From: Balneolia bacterium
GTDB taxonomy: Bacteria; Bacteroidota; Rhodothermia; Balneolales; Cyclonatronaceae
Reading direction: 5' to 3'
Length of the DNA: 35,019 nt
NCBI GenBank assembly: GCA_022565795.1
Contig: JAIUMA010000032.1
Coordinates: 1 to 35,019, forward strand
Made by a program: the position numbers and the translations under genes
Part shown: positions 8,909-17,755 of the stretch, piece after piece
Layout: each line of letters starts with the position of its first letter
Numbering within the stretch: the stretch's first letter is position 1
The notes under the pieces: model-generated
Told to the model about the DNA's origin: nothing
Databases searched by the model: none
Seen by the model: only the letters and a program-made list of their open reading frames with translations

Positions 8909-10948
8909 ATGGTTGATATTAACGAATCCGATTTTCAAAATCTGGAAACACGGAAGGTTAAAGACCTTCAGGAGCTTGCTAAAAAGCTCGGGCTCAAATC
9001 CGTAACCGGCATAACCAAAGAAAGGCTTATCGAACGGATAAAAAGTGCAGTATCAGGAAGGGAATCTTCAGATACGGGCCAGCCGAAACCTAAACGCGGA
9101 AGACCTAAAAGTACTCCGTCTGCTGACCTCTTCAGCTCTTCAACTCCACTTAACGGCACGTATAAGGATCTTATGAGTGACGAAAAGCAGGATGAAAGTT
9201 CGTCTTCTGACTCCCAGCCTCATATTAAAGAAAGCAGGCTTGGTGGCGGAGCTTCGGCTGACTCAGGCAAGCCCAAAAGTGAGAAGAAGCCCCGCAAGAA
9301 GGCAGCTCCCAAACCGGCCGCGAAAACCGATAGCCTGGTTCCGGATCAGTTCCGTACCCTCAGCAAAGAGGAGGAGGAGAAGCTTGAGCGCGAGATGATG
9401 GAGGCGCGCTCCAGAACCCGTAGCCGCAGCGAAAAGCCTAAATCAGACGATTCAAAATCTACTGCAGAGAAAAAGGAAAAGCATCAGAATCCGGCTGATA
9501 GCGGCAAGTCACAGGAAGCGAAAGCCAAAGAGTCTGCCCCGCAGGATAAACCAAAGCAGACGCACGACAAGCCAAGGCACGAAAATCAGGTAGCTGCTGC
9601 CGAAAAGAGTGATGACCAAAAGGAAAGGCATCAACAGAAGCACCGTCATCAGAATGACAATCAGGGCAGGAAAGCAGACCGGAAACAGCAGGGTGATTCC
9701 GAAAAGCAAGCTGAACGCAGCGAAATAAGTGCGGACTCCGGCTCATCAAAAGGTGGAAACAACGAATATGATGCTTTCCCGCAGTCTGATGCACCAACGC
9801 TTGAGGAGCGTATAAAAGAAATTACCCCTCAGCTTGGCGGTTATCTGTTAAATGAAGGAACGCTCGAAATTCTTCCTGATGGCTACGGATTTCTTCGTTC
9901 GATAAACTACAATTACCAGTCCAGCCCGGATGATATTTACGTCTCCCCATCACAAATTAAGCGTTTTGCGCTAAAGCAGGGTGATACGGTAGTTGGGATT
10001 ATTCGTCCGCCGAAAGTTGGCGAGCGCTATTTCGCGCTTTTGCGTGTAGACGGTATTAACGGAAAGATTCCGAATAATGTGGATGCGCGTCCCGATTTCG
10101 AGGACCTGATGCCGATTTACCCGAATGAGCGACTCAAGCTGGAGACCTCGCCCTTTGAATACACCACACGACTTATCGACTTGTTCGCGCCGCTCGGAAA
10201 AGGCCAGCGCGGTCTGATTGTAGCACAGCCAAAAACCGGTAAAACGTCTATTCTCAGAACGGCAGCCAATGCTATCGCGGCCAATAATCCCGAGGCGAAA
10301 ATAATTATTCTGCTTATCGATGAGCGGCCTGAGGAAGTTACCGAAATGGAGCGCAACGTGGCCAACGCCGAAGTGCTTGCTTCAACCTTCGATATGAAGC
10401 CGGAAAACCACATCGCGCTTGCAGAGCTTGTTTTCGAAAAAGCTAAGAGACTGGTAGAAAGTGGCCACGATGTGGTTATCCTGATGGATTCCCTTACCCG
10501 ACTGGCTCGTGCCTATAATATTGCCACCAACTCCGGCCGGACCATGAGCGGCGGTGTGGACACCGAGGCGCTTAAGAAGCCTCGTAAGCTGTTCAGTCTT
10601 GCCAGAAACGTGGAAGATGGCGGCTCACTTACCATTCTCGCAACAGCACTCGTAAACACCGGATCACGCATGGACGACGTGATTTTCGAGGAGTTTAAAG
10701 GAACCGGTAATATGGAAATTGTGCTCGACAGGCGTATCTCCGAGCAGCGCGTGTTCCCGGCCATAGATGTCTTCAAGAGCGGAACACGTAAGGAAGAACT
10801 TTTTGTGCGGGAGGACGAGCGGGAAAAAGTCGTACTGCTGCGCAGATTCCTATCGAATATGGCGCCCGTTGAATCGATCGAGTTCATGCTGGATAAAATA
10901 CGCGGAACCCGAAACAACCAGGAATTCCTGATTTCGATGAATCAGTAG
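8909..10948 (+). CDS. rho: transcription termination factor Rho with long disordered insert
   Basis: Hexameric RNA-dependent ATPase/helicase that ends transcription. The 679 residues far exceed the roughly 420 of E. coli Rho. The N-terminal Rho_N helical domain occupies about residues 8-50. Residues about 52-295 are a low-complexity segment rich in Lys, Ser, Gln, Glu and Asp with no expected fold. The cold-shock-like RNA-binding domain follows at about 310-385 ([20 protein letters not shown]). The ATPase core has Walker [10 protein letters not shown] at about 438-446, [13 protein letters not shown], Walker B VVILMD with Asp527, and the Q/R-loop region ([24 protein letters not shown]). Bacteroides Rho also has a large disordered insert, reported to promote phase separation. 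A possible attenuator precedes the gene and a strong terminator follows it. Confidence 0.97.
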   Translation: MVDINESDFQNLETRKVKDLQELAKKLGLKSVTGITKERLIERIKSAVSGRESSDTGQPKPKRGRPKSTPSADLFSSSTPLNGTYKDLMSDEKQDESSSSDSQPHIKESRLGGGASADSGKPKSEKKPRKKAAPKPAAKTDSLVPDQFRTLSKEEEEKLEREMMEARSRTRSRSEKPKSDDSKSTAEKKEKHQNPADSGKSQEAKAKESAPQDKPKQTHDKPRHENQVAAAEKSDDQKERHQQKHRHQNDNQGRKADRKQQGDSEKQAERSEISADSGSSKGGNNEYDAFPQSDAPTLEERIKEITPQLGGYLLNEGTLEILPDGYGFLRSINYNYQSSPDDIYVSPSQIKRFALKQGDTVVGIIRPPKVGERYFALLRVDGINGKIPNNVDARPDFEDLMPIYPNERLKLETSPFEYTTRLIDLFAPLGKGQRGLIVAQPKTGKTSILRTAANAIAANNPEAKIIILLIDERPEEVTEMERNVANAEVLASTFDMKPENHIALAELVFEKAKRLVESGHDVVILMDSLTRLARAYNIATNSGRTMSGGVDTEALKKPRKLFSLARNVEDGGSLTILATALVNTGSRMDDVIFEEFKGTGNMEIVLDRRISEQRVFPAIDVFKSGTRKEELFVREDEREKVVLLRRFLSNMAPVESIEFMLDKIRGTRNNQEFLISMNQ

Positions 10949-10972
10949 TCTTTGCTGATATCGATGAAAATT

Positions 10973-11009
10973 AAAAAGCCCACATCTTTTAGCAAGATGC
11001 GGGCTTTTT
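10973..11009. terminator. two-sided intrinsic terminator between rho and sppA
   Basis: AAAAAGCCC at 10973-10981 pairs with GGGCTTTTT at 11001-11009, and after one A/C mismatch CATCTT pairs with AAGATG around a five-base loop. T-runs are present in both reading directions. It sits between the convergent ends of rho (stop at 10948) and sppA (stop at 11054), so it can serve both. Confidence 0.9.
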
Positions 11010-11053
11010 GTTTATCAAGGGGTGATGTGACTCAGAGCCTGATTACCCCGGGG

Positions 11054-12847
11054 CTACTTCACTTCAACCATGTAGGGCATTATGGTCCATGCGTACGGGC
11101 GGCTGCTTTGTGAAGCCATGAAACGAATCATCTGGATCTCATCATACTGCGGCACGTTGCTGGTCATGAATCGCTGTACGGCTACATCCGGCATCCCGGC
11201 CAGGCGCTCGATAAAGCTTTTCTGGCGAGGGAACTCACGGATGCTCCAGTTTTCAAGCTCAGCACGCTCTGCGGCTAACTGAATCGCCAGGTCTATTCCG
11301 CCAACGTAGTCGATAAGTCCAACCTCGTGGGCGTCCTCACCGCTCCATACGCGACCCTGAGCAACGGCGTGAACTTCGTCGTAGCTCATACCGCGGCTTT
11401 CGGCCACACGGTTGACAAATACATCATAGAAGTTTTCGATGAACTGCTCAAACGCACCGCGCTGATCGGCGGTTAGCGGACGGGCAGGGCTTAGCCAGTT
11501 GGCGTTTTCATGAAAGCGAATTTCATCGTAATCGATACCAATCTTGTCAGACAGAAGTTCGCTGGCGTCCATGCTGATGCCAATTACACCGATAGAACCG
11601 GTAATCGTTGTGCGGTCAGCCACCATAGCATCACCGGCCATGGCAATATAATAACCGCCTGAAGCAGCTACTGCGCCCATGGAGGTAATTACAGGCTTTT
11701 GCTCCGCAGCTTCGCGAAGTAGTTTCCAGATGGCATCTGAGGTCGAGCCTGAGCCGCCCGGGCTGTCAATGCGAACTACAATTGCTTTAACGTTGCGATC
11801 TTCGAGCGCCTGATCGAGTGATCTTTTAAATCCATCTATAGTAATTGTCGACTCGCCTCCGAACGGAAGCCCGCCCTGATCTACCATGGGCATAATCGGT
11901 CCGCTGGCATAAATTACGGCTACGGACTCCCGGGGAGCGCGAGAAAGTCCTGCGCCTCGGTCGCTTACACGCGCATAACGGCGGTTAGGTACAAGACGCA
12001 GGTCGTCGTCTGCATCAACACCAATACGGCTCTTGATACGGTTATGAAGCTCATTTTGCGGAATGACAGCGTCTATGAGACCGCGCCCGGCATAGTGCTC
12101 GATGTCTAGCCTTGGGGGCTGGTTAATCATAGCCTGTACTTCTTCACGGCTCATGCCGGTGCGGTTCTCGATGGCTGACTCGAACTCATCCACGATATCG
12201 CTGAAAATGGCGGTAAGCTGCTCGCGGTCTGCATCCGAAAAACTGGTACGCTGGAACGAGTCGCCCGCTGATTTATACGCTCCTTTATGAATTACAGTGG
12301 CTTCAACACCAATTTTTTCAAGCATGGAAGCAAAGAAGGTACCTTCAACTACGAAGCCATCCATCTGCATCATGGTGTGAGGCGGGGCAAAGATGGAGTC
12401 TGCTGCCGTTGCGAGGTAGTAGCCTTGCTCATTGAGGCCAAGGTCGTTCGTTGTGGCATAGACGAATTTGCCGGAATCCTCGCGGAAGCGTTCAATTGAG
12501 CGTCTCATGTGCTGAAGAATTGGCCATGGCGCACCAACAAAGTCGACTTCGAGAAGCACGCCTTCGATATTGTCATCGACTGCAGCCTTACGCAGGTTGT
12601 TGTCGAAGTTTTGCAGCGAGGCGCTGGCAGGGTGAGATGGCGAAAAGAACTGATCGAGGGGATCTGAACTAACGCGCTCGGGGATTACTCCGGAAGTCTT
12701 CACATAAAGCACGCTGTTTTCCTGAACAGTCGGCTCGGGATCACTGGACGTGCTCACGAAAAGAATAAAGAGGAAAAAGAAGAAAACCACCACGACCAGG
12801 ATGAATCCTATGGCGGAGGCAAAAATCTGTTTTATAAAATCTATCAT
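11054..12847 (-). CDS. sppA: signal peptide peptidase SppA, long (67K) type
   Basis: Membrane-anchored serine protease that degrades signal peptides left after secretion. The 597 residues fit the two-domain long form found in E. coli. A single N-terminal transmembrane helix (about residues 8-30) is followed by an N-terminal ClpP-like domain with the general-base Lys192 in KGAYKSAGDSF. The C-terminal ClpP-like domain contains RIDSPGGSG and the nucleophile Ser396 in AVAASGGYY. These positions correspond by motif to Lys209 and Ser409 of the E. coli enzyme. The catalytic residues come from different halves, as the family requires. The ATG at 12845-12847 lies just before the transmembrane segment, with no Shine-Dalgarno. 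It is divergent from the oxidoreductase gene at 13106, 258 bases away. Confidence 0.95.
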   Translation of the reverse strand: MIDFIKQIFASAIGFILVVVVFFFFLFILFVSTSSDPEPTVQENSVLYVKTSGVIPERVSSDPLDQFFSPSHPASASLQNFDNNLRKAAVDDNIEGVLLEVDFVGAPWPILQHMRRSIERFREDSGKFVYATTNDLGLNEQGYYLATAADSIFAPPHTMMQMDGFVVEGTFFASMLEKIGVEATVIHKGAYKSAGDSFQRTSFSDADREQLTAIFSDIVDEFESAIENRTGMSREEVQAMINQPPRLDIEHYAGRGLIDAVIPQNELHNRIKSRIGVDADDDLRLVPNRRYARVSDRGAGLSRAPRESVAVIYASGPIMPMVDQGGLPFGGESTITIDGFKRSLDQALEDRNVKAIVVRIDSPGGSGSTSDAIWKLLREAAEQKPVITSMGAVAASGGYYIAMAGDAMVADRTTITGSIGVIGISMDASELLSDKIGIDYDEIRFHENANWLSPARPLTADQRGAFEQFIENFYDVFVNRVAESRGMSYDEVHAVAQGRVWSGEDAHEVGLIDYVGGIDLAIQLAAERAELENWSIREFPRQKSFIERLAGMPDVAVQRFMTSNVPQYDEIQMIRFMASQSSRPYAWTIMPYMVEVK

Positions 12848-13105
12848 AGGTATGTGTTGTTTGATGCTATATTTAAAAGGTGACTGTAATATCTGCTGTG
12901 ATTACGCCTTAAAGGTATGGATTAAATTACCCTCTGCATACTCAAAAACGGCCGAAAAGTTACAGCACCAAATGCTCTCACGAAATTAATTTTGGGCGTC
13001 TGGTGTCCGTTTGTTTATTATCTTTCGGCTCTAAACGCAAACGGCCAAACCGCTGTTCAATACGAAAAGTAACCGAAATTAACCCTTTTTGATTCAAGGA
13101 AACAG

Positions 13106-14707
13106 ATGCCTAAAACCTACGACGCAATTGTAATCGGCTCCGGCCACAACGGCCTGACATCAGCCTGTTATCTGGCTAAAGCGGGACACAAAGTTCTGGT
13201 GCTCGAGCGCAGAGATACAATAGGCGGTGCGGTATGCACGGAAACTATGTTTAAGTCGGAAGAATATCCGGAAGGATTTCGTATTGATGTCGGCTCGTCA
13301 GCGCATTTTATGATTCACCAGACTCCGGTAATCAAAGATCTGAAGCTGGAGAAATATGGCCTCGAGTATATCGAGATGGATCCGTTCATGTCGTTTCCTG
13401 TTCCCGGCGAACAAAAGGTGATCCATTTCCACCGAAGTGTAGACAAGACCGTTGAGTCAATTGCGCAGGTATCGGAAAGCGACGCGCGCTCCTATCGCGA
13501 GTTTATCGATTTCTGGAAGCGCATCAACAAAGGAGTTTTGAAAACATTTCTGGTTCCGCCCACCACAAAGAATATTTTCTCTGAAATGGCCAAGGGCCAA
13601 ATGCGGGACGGAAGTATGTTTGCCAAAGGAGATCAGGTTGCTGGTCTTCAGCAGATTTTTGCCAGTTACGAGCAGGTTGTGAATCGCTACTTTTCGAATT
13701 CGCATGTGAGAACGGCTTTAATCTGGATGGCAGCACAGTCCGGGCCTCCGCCGGATCAGTCTGCAACCGGACCATTTGTAGGATGGCAGGCTATGCTGCA
13801 CGAGAGCGGCGGTAAACGCCCAAAAGGTGGAAGCGGAATGCTCACTCAGGCGATGGCCGCCATGCTTAAGGATCACGGTGGTGAAATCAGACCCGATAGC
13901 CCGGTCGACAAAATCCTGATTTCCGGCAACAGGGCGCATGGTGTGCGTCTTCAGAGCGGAGAAGAAATTCAGGCGAGAATGGTGATCTCCAACGCCCACG
14001 TTCAAACTACCATGCTGAAAATGGTGGGGCCTGAAAACCTGCCTTCGGAAGCGCTCAGGAATATCACGAATATCAATGTGGGGAATGGATTTGGAATGGT
14101 GATTCGCTGCGCGGTTAAAGAACTGCCCGAATACACCAGTGCGCCCGACGATCCTTATATCCACAACGGGCTTCAGCTTCTTTGCCCGGATATGGCCTAT
14201 ATGAAAAGTGCGATTGGAGATTATCATAAAGGAATGCCGCCGGAAAAGCCGGCCGTTGTTGCCATGACTTTCTCCAAAATCGATCCTTCGCTTTGTCCGG
14301 AGGGTGCCCATACGCTCTTCTTATGGGCACAGTGGCATCCTTACGAAATGCAGAACGGCCTCAAGTGGGACGACATCAGAGAGCAGGAGGCACAAAAAAT
14401 TTATGATGTGCTGGTCGATTATGCGCCAAATATGAAAGGAAAGCTCATCGACTGGTACATTCAGACTCCGCTCGATATCGAGCGCAAGCACGGACTTTTG
14501 AAAGGCAACGTAATGCACGTGGAGATGAGCTTTGACCAGATGTTTATGTTCCGCCCGACTCCGGAGCTCAGTAAATATGAAACGCCGATTGAGCATCTTT
14601 ATCTGTCGAGCGCCAGCTGTCATCCGGGCGGAGGCGTGTTCGCTGCGGCCGGACACAACGCAGCCAAGGTGGTACTGAAAGCAATGAAAAAAAAGAAGTG
14701 GTTCTGA
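13106..14707 (+). CDS. FAD-dependent oxidoreductase, phytoene desaturase / PYROXD2-like
   Basis: Flavoprotein of 533 residues. A Rossmann dinucleotide site occupies the N-terminus (YDAIVIGSGHNGLTSACYLA, GxGxxG-type Gly at 11, 13 and 16), with the acidic end of the second strand at LVLERRDTIGG. The C-terminus has the family signature SASCHPGGGVFAAAGHNAA, which closes over FAD. This arrangement belongs to the COG1233 group that includes carotenoid desaturases and the PYROXD2 proteins; overall it looks closer to PYROXD2. No other carotenoid genes are nearby, so a carotenoid role is not supported by context and the substrate is unknown. An AAGGAAA stretch before the ATG is one of the few Shine-Dalgarno-like sites in the window. 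The M50 protease gene follows after 51 bases. Confidence 0.85.
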   Translation: MPKTYDAIVIGSGHNGLTSACYLAKAGHKVLVLERRDTIGGAVCTETMFKSEEYPEGFRIDVGSSAHFMIHQTPVIKDLKLEKYGLEYIEMDPFMSFPVPGEQKVIHFHRSVDKTVESIAQVSESDARSYREFIDFWKRINKGVLKTFLVPPTTKNIFSEMAKGQMRDGSMFAKGDQVAGLQQIFASYEQVVNRYFSNSHVRTALIWMAAQSGPPPDQSATGPFVGWQAMLHESGGKRPKGGSGMLTQAMAAMLKDHGGEIRPDSPVDKILISGNRAHGVRLQSGEEIQARMVISNAHVQTTMLKMVGPENLPSEALRNITNINVGNGFGMVIRCAVKELPEYTSAPDDPYIHNGLQLLCPDMAYMKSAIGDYHKGMPPEKPAVVAMTFSKIDPSLCPEGAHTLFLWAQWHPYEMQNGLKWDDIREQEAQKIYDVLVDYAPNMKGKLIDWYIQTPLDIERKHGLLKGNVMHVEMSFDQMFMFRPTPELSKYETPIEHLYLSSASCHPGGGVFAAAGHNAAKVVLKAMKKKKWF

Positions 14708-14758
14708 TTTGATTTCACTCAGTGCACATATTCCCGGCTGTCCAGCTAATAAGCCTAT

Positions 14759-15874
14759 ATGATAAGGTTCAGGAATCGTACGGTTGTAATTGAGAGGTGG
14801 CGCCTGTCGATGGATCCGCTGCTGCCGGTGGTGCTTATTCTGATGGCATGGGCACTGAGCGAGCGCTACTATCCGGAGGTGATGTTCCTGGAGACGAAGC
14901 TTGAATACTGGCTCCTTGGCGGATTCACAGCGCTGTTTATTACGATTTCAATTATTGTGCACGAAATCGGCCACAGTCTTATGGCAAGAAAGCTTAATAT
15001 CCCCATCGAGCGAATCCACCTCTATCTCTTCGGCGGAATGGCCGAACTGCAGCACAGGCCTCATTCTGCTCGTCAGGAATTTTGGATAGCGATAGCCGGC
15101 CCCATAGCTTCACTACTTCTTGCCGGACTTTCCTGGGTAATGTATACGCATGTGCTTACCCCTGCGCATCTGCCGTTCTATTTTTTCAGATTTCTGGCCA
15201 TCATCAATCTGATGATTGGTGCCTTTAATCTGCTTCCGATTTTCCCACTCGACGGCGGTCGTCTCATGCGGGCGTTCATTTGGGCCGTGAATGGCAATTA
15301 CATCCGCGCGAGTGCCATCACCAAAAACATCGGCAGCATTTTTGTTGGACTGCTGCTGGTAGTTGCCGTGATGGATTATCTCTATTTCGAGTCGGCTTAC
15401 GTGATGATTGGCGGCATTCTTGCCCTCTATATGATGTACACCTACTATTCAGGTCGCTATGAGCTGAACTACGCGCCAAATCCGGAAGAGCTTATTCATG
15501 TTATTCCTCATGTTTCCGATACGCGTAAAATGGTGCAGTCTATAGCCGAAAAGCGTAAAAAAGTTGTCCGCAGGTGTATTTTCCCGATACTCGAAAACGA
15601 CAATGATGAGCTTCAGGTGATTCACGGTAAGCATATTGCCACGGAAGAGTTTCACATAGATCCAGCTACGATACGAACTGCCGGTAAAGGTGATTTTATC
15701 GATCTCGATGAGCCGGAAACCTGGCACAAATCCGTATCTTTTAATGCTGAGTGGGTGCCCGTTTTTAAAGAAAATACGTTTGTAGGAATGTGTGACGCCC
15801 GCGAGCTGCGCTTTTGGATGGAGCAGAACGATGGGGTTTTGGGGGCATGGCCCGAGCTGTCCGGCAAGCTCTAA
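14759..15874 (+). CDS. site-2 protease family (M50) metalloprotease
   Basis: Intramembrane zinc protease of 371 residues. Zinc ligands lie in HEIGH at 68-72, and the third ligand motif LPIFPLDGGR places Asp165. A conserved AGPIASLL segment is at 113-120. About five to six hydrophobic helices fill residues 20-230. The C-terminal 140 residues are soluble; relatives often carry paired CBS domains there, but only a short stretch near 330-355 (WVPVFKENTFVGMCDARELR) resembles one half of a CBS motif. The substrate is unknown; family members cleave anti-sigma factors or other membrane proteins. It probably shares a transcript with the oxidoreductase upstream (51 bases) and possibly alr downstream (87 bases). 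Confidence 0.88.
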   Translation: MIRFRNRTVVIERWRLSMDPLLPVVLILMAWALSERYYPEVMFLETKLEYWLLGGFTALFITISIIVHEIGHSLMARKLNIPIERIHLYLFGGMAELQHRPHSARQEFWIAIAGPIASLLLAGLSWVMYTHVLTPAHLPFYFFRFLAIINLMIGAFNLLPIFPLDGGRLMRAFIWAVNGNYIRASAITKNIGSIFVGLLLVVAVMDYLYFESAYVMIGGILALYMMYTYYSGRYELNYAPNPEELIHVIPHVSDTRKMVQSIAEKRKKVVRRCIFPILENDNDELQVIHGKHIATEEFHIDPATIRTAGKGDFIDLDEPETWHKSVSFNAEWVPVFKENTFVGMCDARELRFWMEQNDGVLGAWPELSGKL

Positions 15875-15961
15875 ACCAGAACAAACAGCTGCCGCCATTC
15901 ATAGTTGATGTACCGATTCAAACCGATTTAACCTTCAATCAAGCTTTGAAACCCGACAACC

Positions 15962-17062
15962 ATGAAAAGACGAGTTACCCAAATTACGGCCAAGAGCAAC
16001 GTTACGTCTTACGTTGAGATTAATATTAGCAATTTAAAGCAAAACGCCATAAAGCTGAAGGAAATCGCTCCGGCCGGAATTAAAACAATGGCGGTGGTTA
16101 AAGCCAACGCCTATGGTCATGGCGCGGCGCTGGTGTCTCATGCATTATCCGATTCTGTGACGGCTCTTGGGGTTGCATCTGTTGAGGAAGCTATCAATAT
16201 CCGTAACTCGGGCGTGATTCTTCCGATTCTGGTTTTTGCCCCGCCAAGGCCTGGAAATGTGGCTGATTACAAGACATATAATCTTGTAGCCACCGTAGGC
16301 TCGTTCGATGAGCTTGGTATGATGAGCTCATCCATGTCTTTCCACCTTGAGTTCGATACGGGCATGGGGCGGCTGGGATTCGATCCGGACGAATGGCCCG
16401 AAATCCACTCCAGGCTTCAGTCCAACTCTCTGAAACCATCAGGTGTGATGACCCATTTTGCCAGTGCGGATGCTCCTGATTCGACCAAGGTAAGTGATCA
16501 GCTTTCGCGGTTTGAGAAACTCCTGGAAAATATGGGAGACTGGAAAAAGGGAAAGGTGATTCATGCATCTAATTCGGGTGGGCTTCTTTTTTATCCGGAA
16601 GCGGCATACTCGCTGGTGAGGTTCGGACTTGCCGTTTACGGGTATTTGCCATCCGATACGCATAAAATTGATGATCTGAAGCCGGTGCTGAGCTGGAAGT
16701 CGTGTGTATCAGCATGCAAACCGCTCAGGAAAGGAGAAACAGTTAGCTATGATGCCAACTGGACGGCGCCCAAAGACGGATGGCTGGTGGTGGTTCCGGT
16801 GGGCTACGCAGACGGAATCAGGAGAGGATTGAGCAACAAGATTGAAATGTCGGTCGGTGGCAATAAGATAAAGCAGGTCGGAAACGTAACCATGGACTAC
16901 ACCATGCTATTCAGTGATAAGCCGTTTGAAACAGGCGAAGAGGTCGTGATTTTGGGTGATGAGGCAATGCAGGCAGATGAATGGGCTGCACTGCTGGATA
17001 CGATTCCGTATGAAATCCTGTGCGGTATTCATCCCAAAATAGAAAGAAGGCCGGTTTCCTGA
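15962..17062 (+). CDS. alr: alanine racemase
   Basis: PLP enzyme that interconverts L- and D-alanine and supplies D-alanine to peptidoglycan. The 366 residues are normal for the family. The PLP lysine is Lys47 in AVVKANAYGHG. The second catalytic residue, Tyr263, sits in VSYDANWTA. Further landmarks are FDTGMGRLGF, THFASAD, ASNSGG, RFGLAVYGY and VPVGYADG. The ATG at 15962 gives a slightly long N-terminus before the barrel (SYVEINISNLKQN); no better start is available. The cytoplasmic product is not fused to MurF, unlike some Bacteroidota where the two are joined. Its TGA stop lies in the loop of a hairpin (17046-17078). Confidence 0.96.
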   Translation: MKRRVTQITAKSNVTSYVEINISNLKQNAIKLKEIAPAGIKTMAVVKANAYGHGAALVSHALSDSVTALGVASVEEAINIRNSGVILPILVFAPPRPGNVADYKTYNLVATVGSFDELGMMSSSMSFHLEFDTGMGRLGFDPDEWPEIHSRLQSNSLKPSGVMTHFASADAPDSTKVSDQLSRFEKLLENMGDWKKGKVIHASNSGGLLFYPEAAYSLVRFGLAVYGYLPSDTHKIDDLKPVLSWKSCVSACKPLRKGETVSYDANWTAPKDGWLVVVPVGYADGIRRGLSNKIEMSVGGNKIKQVGNVTMDYTMLFSDKPFETGEEVVILGDEAMQADEWAALLDTIPYEILCGIHPKIERRPVS

Positions 17063-17078
17063 GGAAAAAACGGCCTTC
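17046..17078. terminator. hairpin over the alr stop codon
   Basis: GAAGGCCG at 17046-17053 pairs with CGGCCTTC at 17071-17078. Inside, TTTCC pairs with GGAAA, leaving the TGA stop codon of alr (17060-17062) as the loop. There is no T-run on the plus strand. On the minus strand the hairpin is followed by TTTCTATTTT, so it fits better as a terminator for the convergent lipoprotein gene ending at 17108. Confidence 0.45.
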
Positions 17079-17107
17079 CGGTAAAAAATCAGCAAGTAGT
17101 CTGAGAA

Positions 17108-17632
17108 TTAATCCAGAATCTGGAAAAGCTCAAGATCGTAACGAAGCGTATCAGACAGTCCGGTAACAGATGGAGGCACAAGAGCCACGCGAAACTCACC
17201 GTCTTCATAATTATTCTCTGAGGTTCCGGCAATCATCCCATTCGTAATAAAGCCAAAATAAGGGCCGGTAAAAATATTCACATTATTTCCAATCTGGCGA
17301 CGCTGAATATCAACAAATGCAGGCTCCATAAACTGGCCTTCGTATGAGCTGTCGCGAACGTTGCCACGGCCTGCATCACGCCAGATGGAAAATCGCATGA
17401 GCGCAAGATCACGCTGGTTGAGGCCGCTCAGATTGCTGTTCCCTTCACTGACGGTATAAATCAGGATGTTGTTGCTGAGTGTATCCGGGGTGATACCCGC
17501 GATACTCACCGGATCCGGAACTGCGCTGAAATCAGGGCCCGGAAAAGTGTCTTCATCACACGCGCTCAGGAAAATAAGAGCTGTGATAATGAGCGTAAAA
17601 GAAGCTAAAGTTTTTGCAGAAATGGAAGTCAT
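17108..17632 (-). CDS. small lipoprotein with diverged FKBP-like fold
   Basis: Predicted lipoprotein of 174 residues from the ATG at 17630-17632; an upstream TTG at 17668 would place 12 extra residues before the signal peptide. The lipobox is LSAC, Cys at residue 25. The mature part follows the order of an FKBP-type peptidyl-prolyl isomerase: ILIYTVSEGN like the first strand, a strand ending in RDSSYEGQF like the FDSS loop, VALVPPSV like the IPPELAYG loop, and a final DTLRYDLELFQI like the closing strand. The aromatic residues that form the FKBP active pocket do not appear conserved, so catalysis is doubtful. This is a visual fold match, not a database result; it could also be an unrelated beta-sandwich. 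It is convergent with alr. Confidence 0.6.
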   Translation of the reverse strand: MTSISAKTLASFTLIITALIFLSACDEDTFPGPDFSAVPDPVSIAGITPDTLSNNILIYTVSEGNSNLSGLNQRDLALMRFSIWRDAGRGNVRDSSYEGQFMEPAFVDIQRRQIGNNVNIFTGPYFGFITNGMIAGTSENNYEDGEFRVALVPPSVTGLSDTLRYDLELFQILD

Positions 17633-17708
17633 GAAAGAGGTTTTGAATCTGTTTGTTGTAGCTTTCAAAAATAACGAATTAAATTGAACTCTGTAACCGC
17701 TGATTATT

Positions 17709-17739
17709 AATTACGCAAGCATAACGCTTGGGAGTAATT
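17709..17739. terminator. hairpin after the DUF255 gene
   Basis: AATTAC (17709-17714) pairs with GTAATT (17734-17739), and inside it CAAGC (17716-17720) pairs with GCTTG (17726-17730) around ATAAC. It lies 16 bases after the minus-strand stop codon at 17756. The T-run is stronger on the plus strand than on the minus strand, so its role as a terminator is only likely. Confidence 0.4.
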
Positions 17740-17755
17740 TTTAAGATGCAGAGGT

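Noticed and set aside
13718-14311. 197-codon antisense frame in the oxidoreductase gene
   Set aside because: Lies wholly inside a well-supported coding region and has no family resemblance.
13106-14707. Carotenoid biosynthesis gene (crtI)
   Set aside because: The fold family fits, but there are no crtB or other carotenoid genes nearby and the termini look closer to PYROXD2-type proteins.
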